A DNA stretch of 64,000 nt from Verrucomicrobiota bacterium (lineage in GTDB: Bacteria > Verrucomicrobiota > Verrucomicrobiia > Opitutales > Opitutaceae), in contig JAEYUW010000045.1 in NCBI GenBank assembly GCA_023432225.1, positions 124,001 to 188,000 on the forward strand, in the 5' to 3' direction. The stretch's first letter is position 1. Every line of letters begins with the position of its first letter. This document shows positions 36,196-44,946 of the stretch, one piece after another. The notes under the pieces were generated by a model. That model was given only the letters and a program-made list of their open reading frames with translations. It searched no databases and was not told where the DNA came from. The position numbers and the translations under genes are program-made.

Positions 36196-38388
36196 TTAGG
36201 CGAGGAGAACGGCGCCGGTGTCGGCATCGAGGACGGTGGTGCTGCGCGGTGCGAGCGTGAGCGCGATTTCCGCGCCGCCCGGCAGGCGCAGGCGACGTGG
36301 GCCGCCGTCGAGGGTGTGGATCATCAACAGCCCGTCGCCGACGGAGGTGGCGTCGTTGTGCTCGTTGACAATGTGACAGCCGGCGAGGCGGCCGAGTGCG
36401 CGCAGCACAGCCGGGCTGACGGGACACACGGCGAAATTCCACCACGTCGCGGCGGCGTCGTCGCGACGCGCGGCGCTGATGGATCCGTCGCTCCAGCGGC
36501 CGACGACGTGCGAGTCCGGTGCGGTGAAGCACGGCGCGTCTTTCGGCGGTTCGAGTTGCTGCTCTTCGGCCGCGCCGTCGAGTGCGAGCCGCGAGAGCGG
36601 ATGCGCGAGCGAGGTGAGCGCGGTCGGGATGCCGCTGAGTTGCGTAGCGAGTGCGGGATCGACGCGTTCGCCGTCGCCCCAGCCGGTGAAGCCGGTGAGC
36701 ACGACGTGGCGGCCGTCGCACGCGAGGCGCTTCGCGATCTGGTCGCGCGCGGTGGGGTCGAGGATCGGCGTCGAGCCGAAGAACACGAGGCGATACGGCG
36801 AGAGGTCGAGCGTGCCGAGTTCACCGATGAGCGCTTCGTCGAACACGAGGCCGGAGCGGAAGAGTCCTTCGAGCAGTCCGTCCATGCTCTTGCCCGAAAA
36901 AGGATTCGGGCCGGGCGGCGGCTGATCGCCAAATTTGAAACCTTCGAGTGACCAGCGGCGCGCGACCGTGTGGCAGAACGACCACGGATCGTGGATGACG
37001 AGCGTGTCCGTGTGCCGGCGGTAGGGGCGCGTGTGGCGGCTTTGCGCGAGTTGGTGAACGGCGCGAATTTCCGCGATGAGGCGCGGGTGGTCCCACCAGC
37101 CGACGTTGCCGTGGGAGGCGAACGACGGCGTGCCGGCGATCATGCCGAAGTCATACCACCATTGGCCGCCGCCGCGCAGGACAGGTTGCAGAGCGTTGCG
37201 ACGGATGCAGGCGATGTCGTCCTCGAGGGTGGTGTGAAACTGGCGGTCCCACGGGCAGCCGACGAGGAAGGTGCCGTGGTCGTTCTCGTCGAGCCAGAGT
37301 TTCCCGGCGCGACGCACGGCGCCCATGATGCCGCGGCCGTGGCCGGAGCCGCCGAACGCGCGGACGCCGTCGGTGTAGGAAGCGGGCGAGCAGAGGCAAT
37401 CGAGGTGCGGCGAGGCGAGGACCTTGTCGTGCGCGAGATGGCTGCCGGCGGCGTTGCGCGCGAACTGGCCGTAGAAATAGCCCTGAAATGCGGCGGTGAC
37501 GATCGGGCGCGGCCAGTGGCGTTTCACGTCGCCGGCGAGCGTGAGGAGCGCGTCGGCCATCGTCTCGTGCAGCCAGCGGAAGTAGTCGATGAGGCCTTGC
37601 TGCGTTTGCGGGTCGCGCAGCACGCCGAGGCTGGCGCGTTCGCGTTCGGGCGTGCCGGGAGGCTGCACGGCGTCGATCGTGGCGTCTGGACGATGCCACG
37701 CACGAGCGAGGCCGGAGTCGTCACGGTATTTCGCGCGGAGCCAGGCGCGGTAGGAGCGTGTAGCGGCGACGCCGGTGTCGGGATCGTGATGGAGAAAACC
37801 GAACTGGTGCCACTCGCCGTAGAGGCCGTTGGCAAGCTGGATGGCGAAGACTGAGTTACCTTCGGGCGTTTGGGCGAGTTCGTGGCAGAAGGTCGCAAGG
37901 TGCGCGCGCGCCCAATCGAGCCAGAGCGTGGACGCGAAGCTGGCGCGGAGCGGGTTGCCGCCGTCGGTGCCGAGCGGGCGCTGGAGGCCCCAGAGGCGAT
38001 CGGGTTGCGCGGCGATGTCGGCGTAGCCGACGCATTCGTCGGGGTGTTCCTCGCACCACGCTTTCGGCGGGTTGACGTGGAGGCGGAACATTACCGCGGC
38101 GTCGGCGCATTGCGAGGTGATGCCCGCGACCTGTCGGCGCGCGAGCGTGAGGTCGAGGCGGCCAGCGGCGTCGAGCATCTGGTCGAGCCAGAGGTCGCAC
38201 TGGAAGAGGCGGACGCCGTGCTCGGCGAAGAGACGGATGTTGCGCGCGGGGACTTCCTCCCATGTCCAGCGGGCGCCAGGGCAGTCAGAGAGGGCGTAAA
38301 TGAGCGGCGCGTGCGGTTGGCCGTTGAGCACGAGCGTCGGGCGGCCGGCGCGCATTTCCACCGAGGAATGGAGCGGCGCGCGGTTCAT
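36196..38388 (-). CDS. GH42/GH-A-clan beta-galactosidase-like protein
   Basis: 730 residues. There is no signal peptide, and the start MNRAPLHSSVEM overlaps the stop of the second GxGYxYP gene by ATGA. The fold is that of large clan-A enzymes: a catalytic TIM barrel (residues ~30-410) with a NGLYGEWHQFG strand near residue 186 that offers the acid/base glutamate, a late LWLDENDHGTF strand near 360 with the likely nucleophile glutamate, and Rossmann-like and beta domains at the C-terminus (TDTLVIHDPW, YRLVFFGSTPIL). It probably removes a hexose from an oligosaccharide in the cytoplasm. The substrate is not certain. Confidence 0.8.
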   Translation of the reverse strand: MNRAPLHSSVEMRAGRPTLVLNGQPHAPLIYALSDCPGARWTWEEVPARNIRLFAEHGVRLFQCDLWLDQMLDAAGRLDLTLARRQVAGITSQCADAAVMFRLHVNPPKAWCEEHPDECVGYADIAAQPDRLWGLQRPLGTDGGNPLRASFASTLWLDWARAHLATFCHELAQTPEGNSVFAIQLANGLYGEWHQFGFLHHDPDTGVAATRSYRAWLRAKYRDDSGLARAWHRPDATIDAVQPPGTPERERASLGVLRDPQTQQGLIDYFRWLHETMADALLTLAGDVKRHWPRPIVTAAFQGYFYGQFARNAAGSHLAHDKVLASPHLDCLCSPASYTDGVRAFGGSGHGRGIMGAVRRAGKLWLDENDHGTFLVGCPWDRQFHTTLEDDIACIRRNALQPVLRGGGQWWYDFGMIAGTPSFASHGNVGWWDHPRLIAEIRAVHQLAQSRHTRPYRRHTDTLVIHDPWSFCHTVARRWSLEGFKFGDQPPPGPNPFSGKSMDGLLEGLFRSGLVFDEALIGELGTLDLSPYRLVFFGSTPILDPTARDQIAKRLACDGRHVVLTGFTGWGDGERVDPALATQLSGIPTALTSLAHPLSRLALDGAAEEQQLEPPKDAPCFTAPDSHVVGRWSDGSISAARRDDAAATWWNFAVCPVSPAVLRALGRLAGCHIVNEHNDATSVGDGLLMIHTLDGGPRRLRLPGGAEIALTLAPRSTTVLDADTGAVLLA

Positions 38389-40043
38389 GGGTTGCGATCC
38401 ACGGGATCGGTGGGCTGCTTGAAGTGGCGGCGGAACGTCGGCTCGCTGGCGGCGAGTTTCAGGAAGACGTCGAGCGGGACCACTTCGACCGGTTCACTGA
38501 GGCGCGAGAAGATCGTGGCGACTTTCTCGATCGTGTTGCTCTCGCGCACGTGCATGAGGAGGAAGTAAGGGCGCGCGGGGTTGAGCTGGATGAGCTCCTC
38601 CAGGTCGGCGGCGGCTTCGTCGATGGTGCGGTTGACGTCGAGGTAGTAGTCGTAACTGAGGAAAGGCTTGCCCTCGCGGAGATCGAAGGTGCGCGCGCTA
38701 CCGTAGCCGTTGATGAAGCCGAGCACGTCCGGATACGCTTGGTAGTAGCGATCGACGAGTTCGCGCGGGAGGTCGGTGTTGCCGACGTGGCGGTTGCCTT
38801 CGGAGTAGTCCATGATCTCGAGCACGCGCAGATCGAGGCGCTGCATGAGGTCGCGGCCGAAGGCCATCAGGCCGGGAAATTTGTCGGCGGGAATCGCCTT
38901 CGGATACATGTAGCCGGGACCGGAGAGGCCGCCGATGAAGTAGTCGTTGGGCGTCTTGTTCTCGTAGAAATATTGGAGCACGGGCGGGTTCATCCACACC
39001 CAGTTCATCAGCACCTGCCACGTGTAGGGAATCTGGCCGCGGCCGGGTTTCGTCCACGTGCCGATGCCCATCGAGTCGGTGGCGACGGCGCAGACGTAGA
39101 CTTTTTTCTCCGCGGTGAGCTTCGCGTCGCGCGCGACGTTGTGGTTGTTGGTGAACTTGAAGTCGGGCGTGAGCGGGATTTGCGAGGTGAACGAGACGTT
39201 CGGCAGGTTGTGGAGGCCTTCCATGATGAGGCCGTAGTTGCCGACGAGCGTGGTGTGCTGGCCCTCGGTGTCTTTCGCGTAGGAATGCCAGCCGAGGACG
39301 ACGCTCGCGGAATTCTGGCGCGAGAGGATCGTTTTGAGGAGCGCGAGCTCCTCGGGGTGTTTCGGGTTGGCGGAGAGGTCGCTGAAGAACGCGCGCTGCT
39401 GCACGCCGAAGTCGGCGATGCCGGGCTGCATCTCGGCACCGGCGTGGCCGCCGAGCACGACGTAGTAATCGCGCGAGCAGCGCTCGAAATAGCGATCGTA
39501 GGCCCAGCGGTAGATTTGCGCGTCGGTCTGAGCGCGGAACTGGCCGCGCAGGTCGGTGTGGATCGCGAGGCCGTGTTTTTGCGCGAGCGGGAGCAGGTCC
39601 TCGTTGACGACGACGAGGTCCTCCACGCCGGCGATGGTGAAGGCTACGGTGAGCGACGAGCGGACTGCTTTGTCCCACACGACGACGCCTTTCGCGTGAC
39701 GCGCGAAGCGAGCGAGCGCGGCGTCAGCGTCGTCCGTGGCGAGGCGCTCCCATTTCACGCCGTGGCGGGCGGAGAGGAAATCGCGGAGCGGGTGGACGAT
39801 TTCCCACTGCCAGTTCTTCGGATATTCGAGGTAGAGGCGCGGCTCGTCGCGGTTGGCGAGACCTTGCAGCGAAATGAGCAGCGCGTGAACGGGGACGTCG
39901 CCGTCGAGCCGCCAGTTTTCGGAGAGAGGGATGAGCGTCGCGGTCGCGGGCGCGCGGTCGACTTTGCGCGGTTCGCGCGGAGCGGCGGTGAGCGCGGTGG
40001 CGAGAAGCAGCGAGGAGAGGAGAGCGGAAAGCAGGCGCGTCAT
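38385..40043 (-). CDS. Exported GxGYxYP-family protein, copy B
   Basis: 552 residues from the ATG at 40041-40043, overlapping the stop of the small partner gene by four bases. The signal peptide ends LTAAPRE. The family motif is GPGYMYP near residue 378 in GGLSGPGYMYPKAIPAD. It matches copy A through the whole length (LLISLQGLANR, FFSDLSANP, GLHNLPNVSF, FLLMHVRESN), with different C-terminal tails (FKQPTDPVDRNP here). The putative glycan-active role and the pair structure with a small exported protein are the same. Confidence 0.9.
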   Translation of the reverse strand: MTRLLSALLSSLLLATALTAAPREPRKVDRAPATATLIPLSENWRLDGDVPVHALLISLQGLANRDEPRLYLEYPKNWQWEIVHPLRDFLSARHGVKWERLATDDADAALARFARHAKGVVVWDKAVRSSLTVAFTIAGVEDLVVVNEDLLPLAQKHGLAIHTDLRGQFRAQTDAQIYRWAYDRYFERCSRDYYVVLGGHAGAEMQPGIADFGVQQRAFFSDLSANPKHPEELALLKTILSRQNSASVVLGWHSYAKDTEGQHTTLVGNYGLIMEGLHNLPNVSFTSQIPLTPDFKFTNNHNVARDAKLTAEKKVYVCAVATDSMGIGTWTKPGRGQIPYTWQVLMNWVWMNPPVLQYFYENKTPNDYFIGGLSGPGYMYPKAIPADKFPGLMAFGRDLMQRLDLRVLEIMDYSEGNRHVGNTDLPRELVDRYYQAYPDVLGFINGYGSARTFDLREGKPFLSYDYYLDVNRTIDEAAADLEELIQLNPARPYFLLMHVRESNTIEKVATIFSRLSEPVEVVPLDVFLKLAASEPTFRRHFKQPTDPVDRNP

Positions 40044-40561
40044 GGGGTAGCGGGCACGCGGTGGAAGACGTAGACGACGGGGCGATTGCGGGTGCTGCGC
40101 AGCTCGGTGAGCGTGAGCTGAGCGCCGTTGGCGGAGACCTTGTAATCGCTGAGAATGTTGACGGCGCGATCGCCCTGCTGAGTGGAAAGGGTGAGGTCGG
40201 TCGAGAGGCGCAGGATGCGCTGGCCGTCGAGCCACGAAGCGCGGACGCGTTTGACGTGGTCGTCGGCGATGTAAGCGCCGAGGTGGCGGTTTTCCGGCCA
40301 CATTTCGACGGGGGCGACGGTTTCGGGCTTCGTCAGATCGAGGACGAGGCGGTCGCGGAATTCACGGCGGCCCCAAGCGAGCCGGCGTTCGAAGGTGACG
40401 GTGTCGCCGTTGAAGCTGATCGTGAGATCGTAGGATTTCCATGGACTCAGCTCGGTGCTGCGGGCGAGGTCGATGGCCCAGGTGCCGGCAAGCGGGGACG
40501 CCAGAGCGGAGGCGGCGAGGAACAGTGAAAGGAAGGCGAAGATGCGCGGGTAGGTAATCAT
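40040..40561 (-). CDS. Exported small beta-barrel-like protein, copy B
   Basis: 173 residues with a signal peptide ending ALASPLAG. It is related to the product of 32728-33252 by the AGxWxxDxARS start, the RRLAWGR middle strand and the NRPVVYVFHRV end. The gene is the first of a long minus-strand run and begins about 20 bp after the hairpin terminator that ends the TonB-receptor gene, so a promoter must lie at or near 40562-40584. Function unknown; the strict pairing with GxGYxYP suggests a joint role at the cell surface or periplasm. Confidence 0.85.
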   Translation of the reverse strand: MITYPRIFAFLSLFLAASALASPLAGTWAIDLARSTELSPWKSYDLTISFNGDTVTFERRLAWGRREFRDRLVLDLTKPETVAPVEMWPENRHLGAYIADDHVKRVRASWLDGQRILRLSTDLTLSTQQGDRAVNILSDYKVSANGAQLTLTELRSTRNRPVVYVFHRVPATP

Positions 40562-40579
40562 GGAAAACGAAGGCCGCTT

Positions 40580-40614
40580 AAAAAAAGGGCGGAGGCAGGT
40601 TTGCCTCCGCCCTT
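40580..40614 (-). terminator. Rho-independent terminator of the TonB-receptor gene
   Basis: A perfect 13-bp inverted repeat (arms 40585-40597 and 40602-40614, 4-nt loop). On the minus strand it is followed immediately by seven Ts, the reverse complement of the A run at 40580-40586. It lies 33 bp after the receptor stop and just before the start of the next minus-strand gene (40561), so it separates two transcription units. No other structure in the window is as clear. Confidence 0.93.
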
Positions 40615-40647
40615 CGGAATACGAGATGAGCTACACTACACCGAGTG

Positions 40648-43600
40648 CTAGAAGCTGATGGTATTGGTCAGCATCCAAGCGCGCGGCGGAGAGAAGCTGA
40701 AGCCGACGCCGGAGGCCGCGTTGCCAAAGCCACCGCCACCTTCGGAATAGTCCTTGTTGGTGAGGTTGGTGACGTTGAGGTTGGTGGTGATGCGATACCC
40801 ACCGAGCTCCCACGGATAGGAGAGATTGCCGTCGAACACCACATAGTCACCGGCGGTGAGGCCGCCGAGCTTGGAGTCGTATTCGTTGGTGTTGGCGATG
40901 TTGATTTCCGAGGCGTAACGAGCACCGAGTGCCACCGCCAGCCCACCGATCGGGCCACCGTTCGAGAACGTGTATTTGCTGAACATGTTGAAACGGTATT
41001 CCGACACGCCAGGCATGCGGAACTCATAGTTGTAGTAGCGCGCGTCGGCCGCCGCGTTGGTCGTGGCGGTGGGATCAAGCGCGGTGTTCAACAAGGTCTT
41101 GGCCTTCCAAAGCCACGAGCCGCTCGCGACCATTTGGAAGTTCCGGAGCGGCGTCCAGATCGCCTCGAATTCGGCGCCCTCGACGCGACGCTTGGTTCCG
41201 TTCGAATACCAGCGCACGCCGGACGTGGTCTGTCCGGTGACGGGGTTGATATAATTGCCCGTGGAGTAGACGCCGGTCTTGTTGGGACCCGAATAATTGA
41301 GGATCTCAGCCTGCTGGCGCGGAGTATCGTCGAGCACTTCGCCGGTGCGATCGAGTTGGAACACCGAGACGGTCGTCACGAGCTTGTTGTTCCACAGAGA
41401 GGTTTTGACGCCAAACTCCGTGTTCAGACCCTTTTCGTTACCGAAGATGGTATCGACGCCTTCGGCACGAATGCGGGCGAGCTCCTTGTCGGGATCGAGC
41501 CCAAGCAGTTGGGCGCGCGCACGGAGGCCGTCGACAGTATAGATACCGCCGGAGCCGCTGGTGGGGCGGAACGATTGGCTGCGCGAAACGTAGAGGGTGA
41601 CATCGGGCCGGAGGTCGAAAGCGGCGCCGACCATGTAGGACTCGCCCTTGTTAACCGAGAACGTGCCCTGATAGTAGGAACCCAACTGCTGGGTGGTGGG
41701 AAGCGGCTTGGCGGGTTGGTAGGAACCATCCGCATTTCGCACCCAGGGGTTGAAGCCGGAGTTCACGCCGATGCCATAGGCATCCCATTCGCTCGGATCA
41801 ATCACCTCGAAGAGATTGGCCGCGCCGTTGATCCACGGCGGGTTGGAGCTGGCGCGCTGACCGCCGTTCGAGTCTTGCTTGGTCCAGCGGTAACCGCCCA
41901 TCAGATGGAGGCGATTATCCAGCAGGTCGGCTTGATAGTTGATGTATTGTTCTTCGCTCTTGGGCTTGCCAGCGTCCACAATGCTGCGGTCCGGTCGCGT
42001 GATGCGGCTGACGTCGGGCGAGGGGTGGATGGCCGGGTCGTAGCGGGCGAAGAGGTCGAACGCGTTCAACTTATTTCCGTTGCGGTCCGTGAGGGTCTGG
42101 AACGCCAGGCCCCACGAGTAGTTGTTCAACCACGGCGGGATATTCGTCGTGCCGTTCGCGGGCAGATTCGGATTGTATTCCGCGGCGCCCGGGATGTTAA
42201 GCCAGAGATAGGGACCAAAGCCGGTATATTTCTGGTCGGAGATGCTGAGCAAACCGCCGAACAGCACCTTATGTTCGATGCCGAACAGCTTCTTTTTGGC
42301 GACAACGTCCAGCTGGTGGTTCATCGTCTTGCGGTAATCGCCGCGTTGGCTCGGGCCGGCAGCAAAGAATTCGTAGCCGTTTGCGGCCGGAGTGGCGGAG
42401 TTGCTGAGGGACTCGAATCGAGCGTCGCTGTTTGTCATCGTGTAGCGCGCGTCGATCCAATCGGTCAGAGACGCGTCCACGGTGACTTCCAGCGTGTTGA
42501 CCAGCTGAGAGGTATATGAACCTTGGCCGTAGTAATTGAATTCCTTGTCGTGCACGCGATTGCCGGACGTGTCCGTATAGAACGCACCGCGGGCGGCTTT
42601 TTGGTAAGTCGGATAGAAGCGGTTTCCCGTCTCAATGCGCTTATAGTTGATCCAAGTGCCGTAAGTGCGGCCATAGTTGGCATTCATGAGCGTCTGCCAT
42701 TTCGAGAGGGCGGCAGGATCGGTCGGGGTAATGCCAGCGGCCGTCAGGAGGGAGGCCGACGGATTCTTGTAATCGAGGAAGTATTGCTCGTCGTAGATCC
42801 AGGAGGAGTCGTCTTGGTTGCGACGCATATTGACATGCTCGAACTCCGCCGTGATCACGAGGCGTTCATTCTTGAAGGGCTTGAATTTGACCGAGGGCGT
42901 GATGGAAAAGCCCTTGTTGTATTCAAAATTCTTGTCTCCCCCCATGTTGTTCCACGCGCCAACGATGCGGAACGCGGTGTTTTCGTTGAGCACCGTATTG
43001 TGGTCCATCGTCATGCGCTGATCGCCGACGTGGTCACCTTCACCGCCGTAGCCGTAGGTGATGGTCGTCGGCAGCTTCGTGAAGACAGGCTTCTTGGTGA
43101 CGTAGTTGATTACGCCACCGGGATAGCCGACGCCGTAGAAGATGGCGGCCGGGCCCTTGATGATTTCGACACGATCAATATTGTCGAGATTGTAGCCGGT
43201 ATAGCGGAATACGCCGTTGCGCAGACGTTGGCTGATCGGGAAGCCGCGCAGCGTCATCGTGCCCGAGGGGGTCGCGCTATTGCCGGGTTGGCGAAGGCCC
43301 ATTTTGGGATCGCCAGCCGACGATCCGACGTAACGCAAAATGTCGGAAATGTCGCGCATGCCGGCGTCCTGAACAAATTCATTGCTCACCACCGAGATGG
43401 CGAGGGGGATTTGTTGGATCGGCGCGTCGATTCGCGTTGCGGTGGCGGAGTTGGTCTTCAGGTAGCCGTAGTCCTTGTCGCTCTTCACCACGAACGGTGA
43501 CAGCGTCACAGTGCCGTCGTCGCGGACCGAATTGGTTTCGACGACGGGCACGGTCGGCGCCGGGGTGGAGGCTGGTGCTTGAGTGCGAGTGGGGGCAGGG

Positions 43601-43791
43601 GCAGGCTTGGCCTGTCCTCCTTCCAGTTCAGCGAGGCGCTTGCGCAGCGCGGCGTTTTCCTCTTGGAGTCGGCGCAGGCTATCAGCGTCAGTGGGCTGGC
43701 CGTAGGCGACGGAGGCCGTCACCAACGACACCAGACCGACACTCAGCAAATACCGCGCGCGATCAATAGGGGTATGCGGGGTTGGTTTCAT
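40648..43791 (-). CDS. TonB-dependent outer-membrane receptor
   Basis: 1047 residues. A signal peptide (YLLSVGLVSLVTASVAYGQ) is followed by a short coiled-coil-like heptad segment (LRRLQEENAALRKRLAELEGG). The TonB-box-like region (TVTLSPFVVKSDKDYGY) comes next, then the plug with a DISDILRYV and DRVEIIKGPAAIFYG signature (residues ~145-210), and a long beta barrel ending in the outer-membrane Phe (NTISF). The absence of a SusD neighbour is typical of Verrucomicrobia. The receptor sits directly after the LacI gene and probably imports the oligosaccharide handled by the nearby enzymes. The leucine-zipper segment is an uncommon addition. Confidence 0.96.
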   Translation of the reverse strand: MKPTPHTPIDRARYLLSVGLVSLVTASVAYGQPTDADSLRRLQEENAALRKRLAELEGGQAKPAPAPTRTQAPASTPAPTVPVVETNSVRDDGTVTLSPFVVKSDKDYGYLKTNSATATRIDAPIQQIPLAISVVSNEFVQDAGMRDISDILRYVGSSAGDPKMGLRQPGNSATPSGTMTLRGFPISQRLRNGVFRYTGYNLDNIDRVEIIKGPAAIFYGVGYPGGVINYVTKKPVFTKLPTTITYGYGGEGDHVGDQRMTMDHNTVLNENTAFRIVGAWNNMGGDKNFEYNKGFSITPSVKFKPFKNERLVITAEFEHVNMRRNQDDSSWIYDEQYFLDYKNPSASLLTAAGITPTDPAALSKWQTLMNANYGRTYGTWINYKRIETGNRFYPTYQKAARGAFYTDTSGNRVHDKEFNYYGQGSYTSQLVNTLEVTVDASLTDWIDARYTMTNSDARFESLSNSATPAANGYEFFAAGPSQRGDYRKTMNHQLDVVAKKKLFGIEHKVLFGGLLSISDQKYTGFGPYLWLNIPGAAEYNPNLPANGTTNIPPWLNNYSWGLAFQTLTDRNGNKLNAFDLFARYDPAIHPSPDVSRITRPDRSIVDAGKPKSEEQYINYQADLLDNRLHLMGGYRWTKQDSNGGQRASSNPPWINGAANLFEVIDPSEWDAYGIGVNSGFNPWVRNADGSYQPAKPLPTTQQLGSYYQGTFSVNKGESYMVGAAFDLRPDVTLYVSRSQSFRPTSGSGGIYTVDGLRARAQLLGLDPDKELARIRAEGVDTIFGNEKGLNTEFGVKTSLWNNKLVTTVSVFQLDRTGEVLDDTPRQQAEILNYSGPNKTGVYSTGNYINPVTGQTTSGVRWYSNGTKRRVEGAEFEAIWTPLRNFQMVASGSWLWKAKTLLNTALDPTATTNAAADARYYNYEFRMPGVSEYRFNMFSKYTFSNGGPIGGLAVALGARYASEINIANTNEYDSKLGGLTAGDYVVFDGNLSYPWELGGYRITTNLNVTNLTNKDYSEGGGGFGNAASGVGFSFSPPRAWMLTNTISF

Positions 43792-43814
43792 GCTATGGTT
43801 TGTAGTTTCCGGGT

Positions 43815-43838
43815 TTTGGACCGGGATTCCGGTTCAAA
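43815..43838. promoter_or_regulatory. Imperfect palindrome between lacI and the TonB-receptor gene
   Basis: TTTGGACCGGGA followed by TTCCGGTTCAAA: 10 of 12 positions pair. It lies in the 52-bp gap, about 24 bp upstream of the receptor start. It could be an operator for the adjacent LacI regulator or the RNA stem of a weak attenuator. There is no T run after it, so it is not an intrinsic terminator. Confidence 0.35.
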
Positions 43839-43843
43839 GGAGG

Positions 43844-44887
43844 TCAGGAAAGGGGCAAAATTTCGGTAGCGGGCGTGCGAAGGCGCGGAGAAACGCTGAT
43901 ACCAATGCGACCGGCGACGGAAGGGTTCTCGATGCGCCAGAGCAGATGATCGATCACCTTGCGGACAAGCGTGCCGAGGTTGATGTCGATCACTGCCGGC
44001 GAGTGATCAAGGTTGTGATAGATCATCGGATTGTAGTTTCCGAGGATCGTCTCGACGTCGCGGTCTGGTTTGCGGCCGGACTCGCGCAGCGAGCGGAAGA
44101 ACGCGCCGCAGAAGTGGTCGACGGGCAAATAGAGACCGGTGACTTTGCCGGGCGCGGCTACGAGGCGTTTCACCAGAATGTCGCTCTCCGCCTGCAGCGG
44201 GGAAACTTCGAGGTAGCTGACGCCGGGATTGGCGCGCCCCAGGATCGTGTGCGCGGTCAGACCGATTTCTTTAGCACGCGCGAGGAACGCGTCGGTGCGG
44301 CGGGTGATCGCGCTGTATTCCGGATCGGTCGAAATCACGGCGACGGTCTTGTGTCCGCGCGCTTTCAGGTAGTCCGCGGCCATCAGGCCGTTCTCCTCGT
44401 TGTTCGGTTCAACGTAGTCGCCCGGATACGAGGCGGAGCGACGCGTCATGAACCAGACGTGCGGAATTTCACGCAGTTGAGCGAGGCACTGCGCGGAGGG
44501 CTCCATGCCCTGAACGATGACGCCGTCCACGCCCTCGCTCGCGAGTGTGCGCGGCAATTCGTCGGGCGCATTTGAGAACAGCACGCGCAGGTCGACGCGA
44601 TAGCGCGGGTCCGAGGATTGGACCTGAAGCAACTGATCCTGAAACCAATTCAGACTGGGATTGTTGGCCTTTGCGCCGACGAACCACACGCCGATGCGGC
44701 GATGTTCGGGCAGGCGGGCCTTGGGGCCGCGGCGGCGGTTGAGCGGGGCGGGGACGTAATTGTGCTCCTGCATTACCGCGCGGATGCGGGCCAGGCTGTC
44801 GGTCGCCACCAGCTGCGGCTGGTTGATCGCACGGGAAACCGTAGCGGGAGAAACCCGCGCTTTGCGGGCAATTTCGGTGATCAGCAT
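43844..44887 (-). CDS. LacI-family transcription regulator
   Basis: 347 residues from the ATG at 44885-44887; the longer frame upstream runs into the isomerase gene. The N-terminal helix-turn-helix (ITEIARKARVSPATVSRAINQ) is followed by a hinge helix (LNRRRGP), then a periplasmic-binding-like sensor domain with VDGVIVQGM, GLMAADYLKARGHKTVAVI and GLYLPVDHF. It probably represses the neighbouring receptor and catabolic genes until a sugar binds. A palindrome lies in its own 5' region (44906-44916). Confidence 0.93.
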   Translation of the reverse strand: MLITEIARKARVSPATVSRAINQPQLVATDSLARIRAVMQEHNYVPAPLNRRRGPKARLPEHRRIGVWFVGAKANNPSLNWFQDQLLQVQSSDPRYRVDLRVLFSNAPDELPRTLASEGVDGVIVQGMEPSAQCLAQLREIPHVWFMTRRSASYPGDYVEPNNEENGLMAADYLKARGHKTVAVISTDPEYSAITRRTDAFLARAKEIGLTAHTILGRANPGVSYLEVSPLQAESDILVKRLVAAPGKVTGLYLPVDHFCGAFFRSLRESGRKPDRDVETILGNYNPMIYHNLDHSPAVIDINLGTLVRKVIDHLLWRIENPSVAGRIGISVSPRLRTPATEILPLS

Positions 44888-44905
44888 GGGTGGGGTGGCC
44901 CGAAA

Positions 44906-44916
44906 TGAAATTTTCA
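44906..44916. promoter_or_regulatory. Palindrome TGAAATTTTCA upstream of lacI
   Basis: An 11-bp palindrome with 5-bp arms and one central base, 19 bp upstream of the lacI start. The palindrome in the B12-locus divergent promoter (15296-15305) has the same arms. A separate LacI-type core AAGCGCTT occurs at 44949-44956, at the end of the isomerase gene. These may be autoregulatory operators. Confidence 0.35.
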
Positions 44917-44946
44917 GGAAACGGAATGAAAGAAAACCTGAAACGG

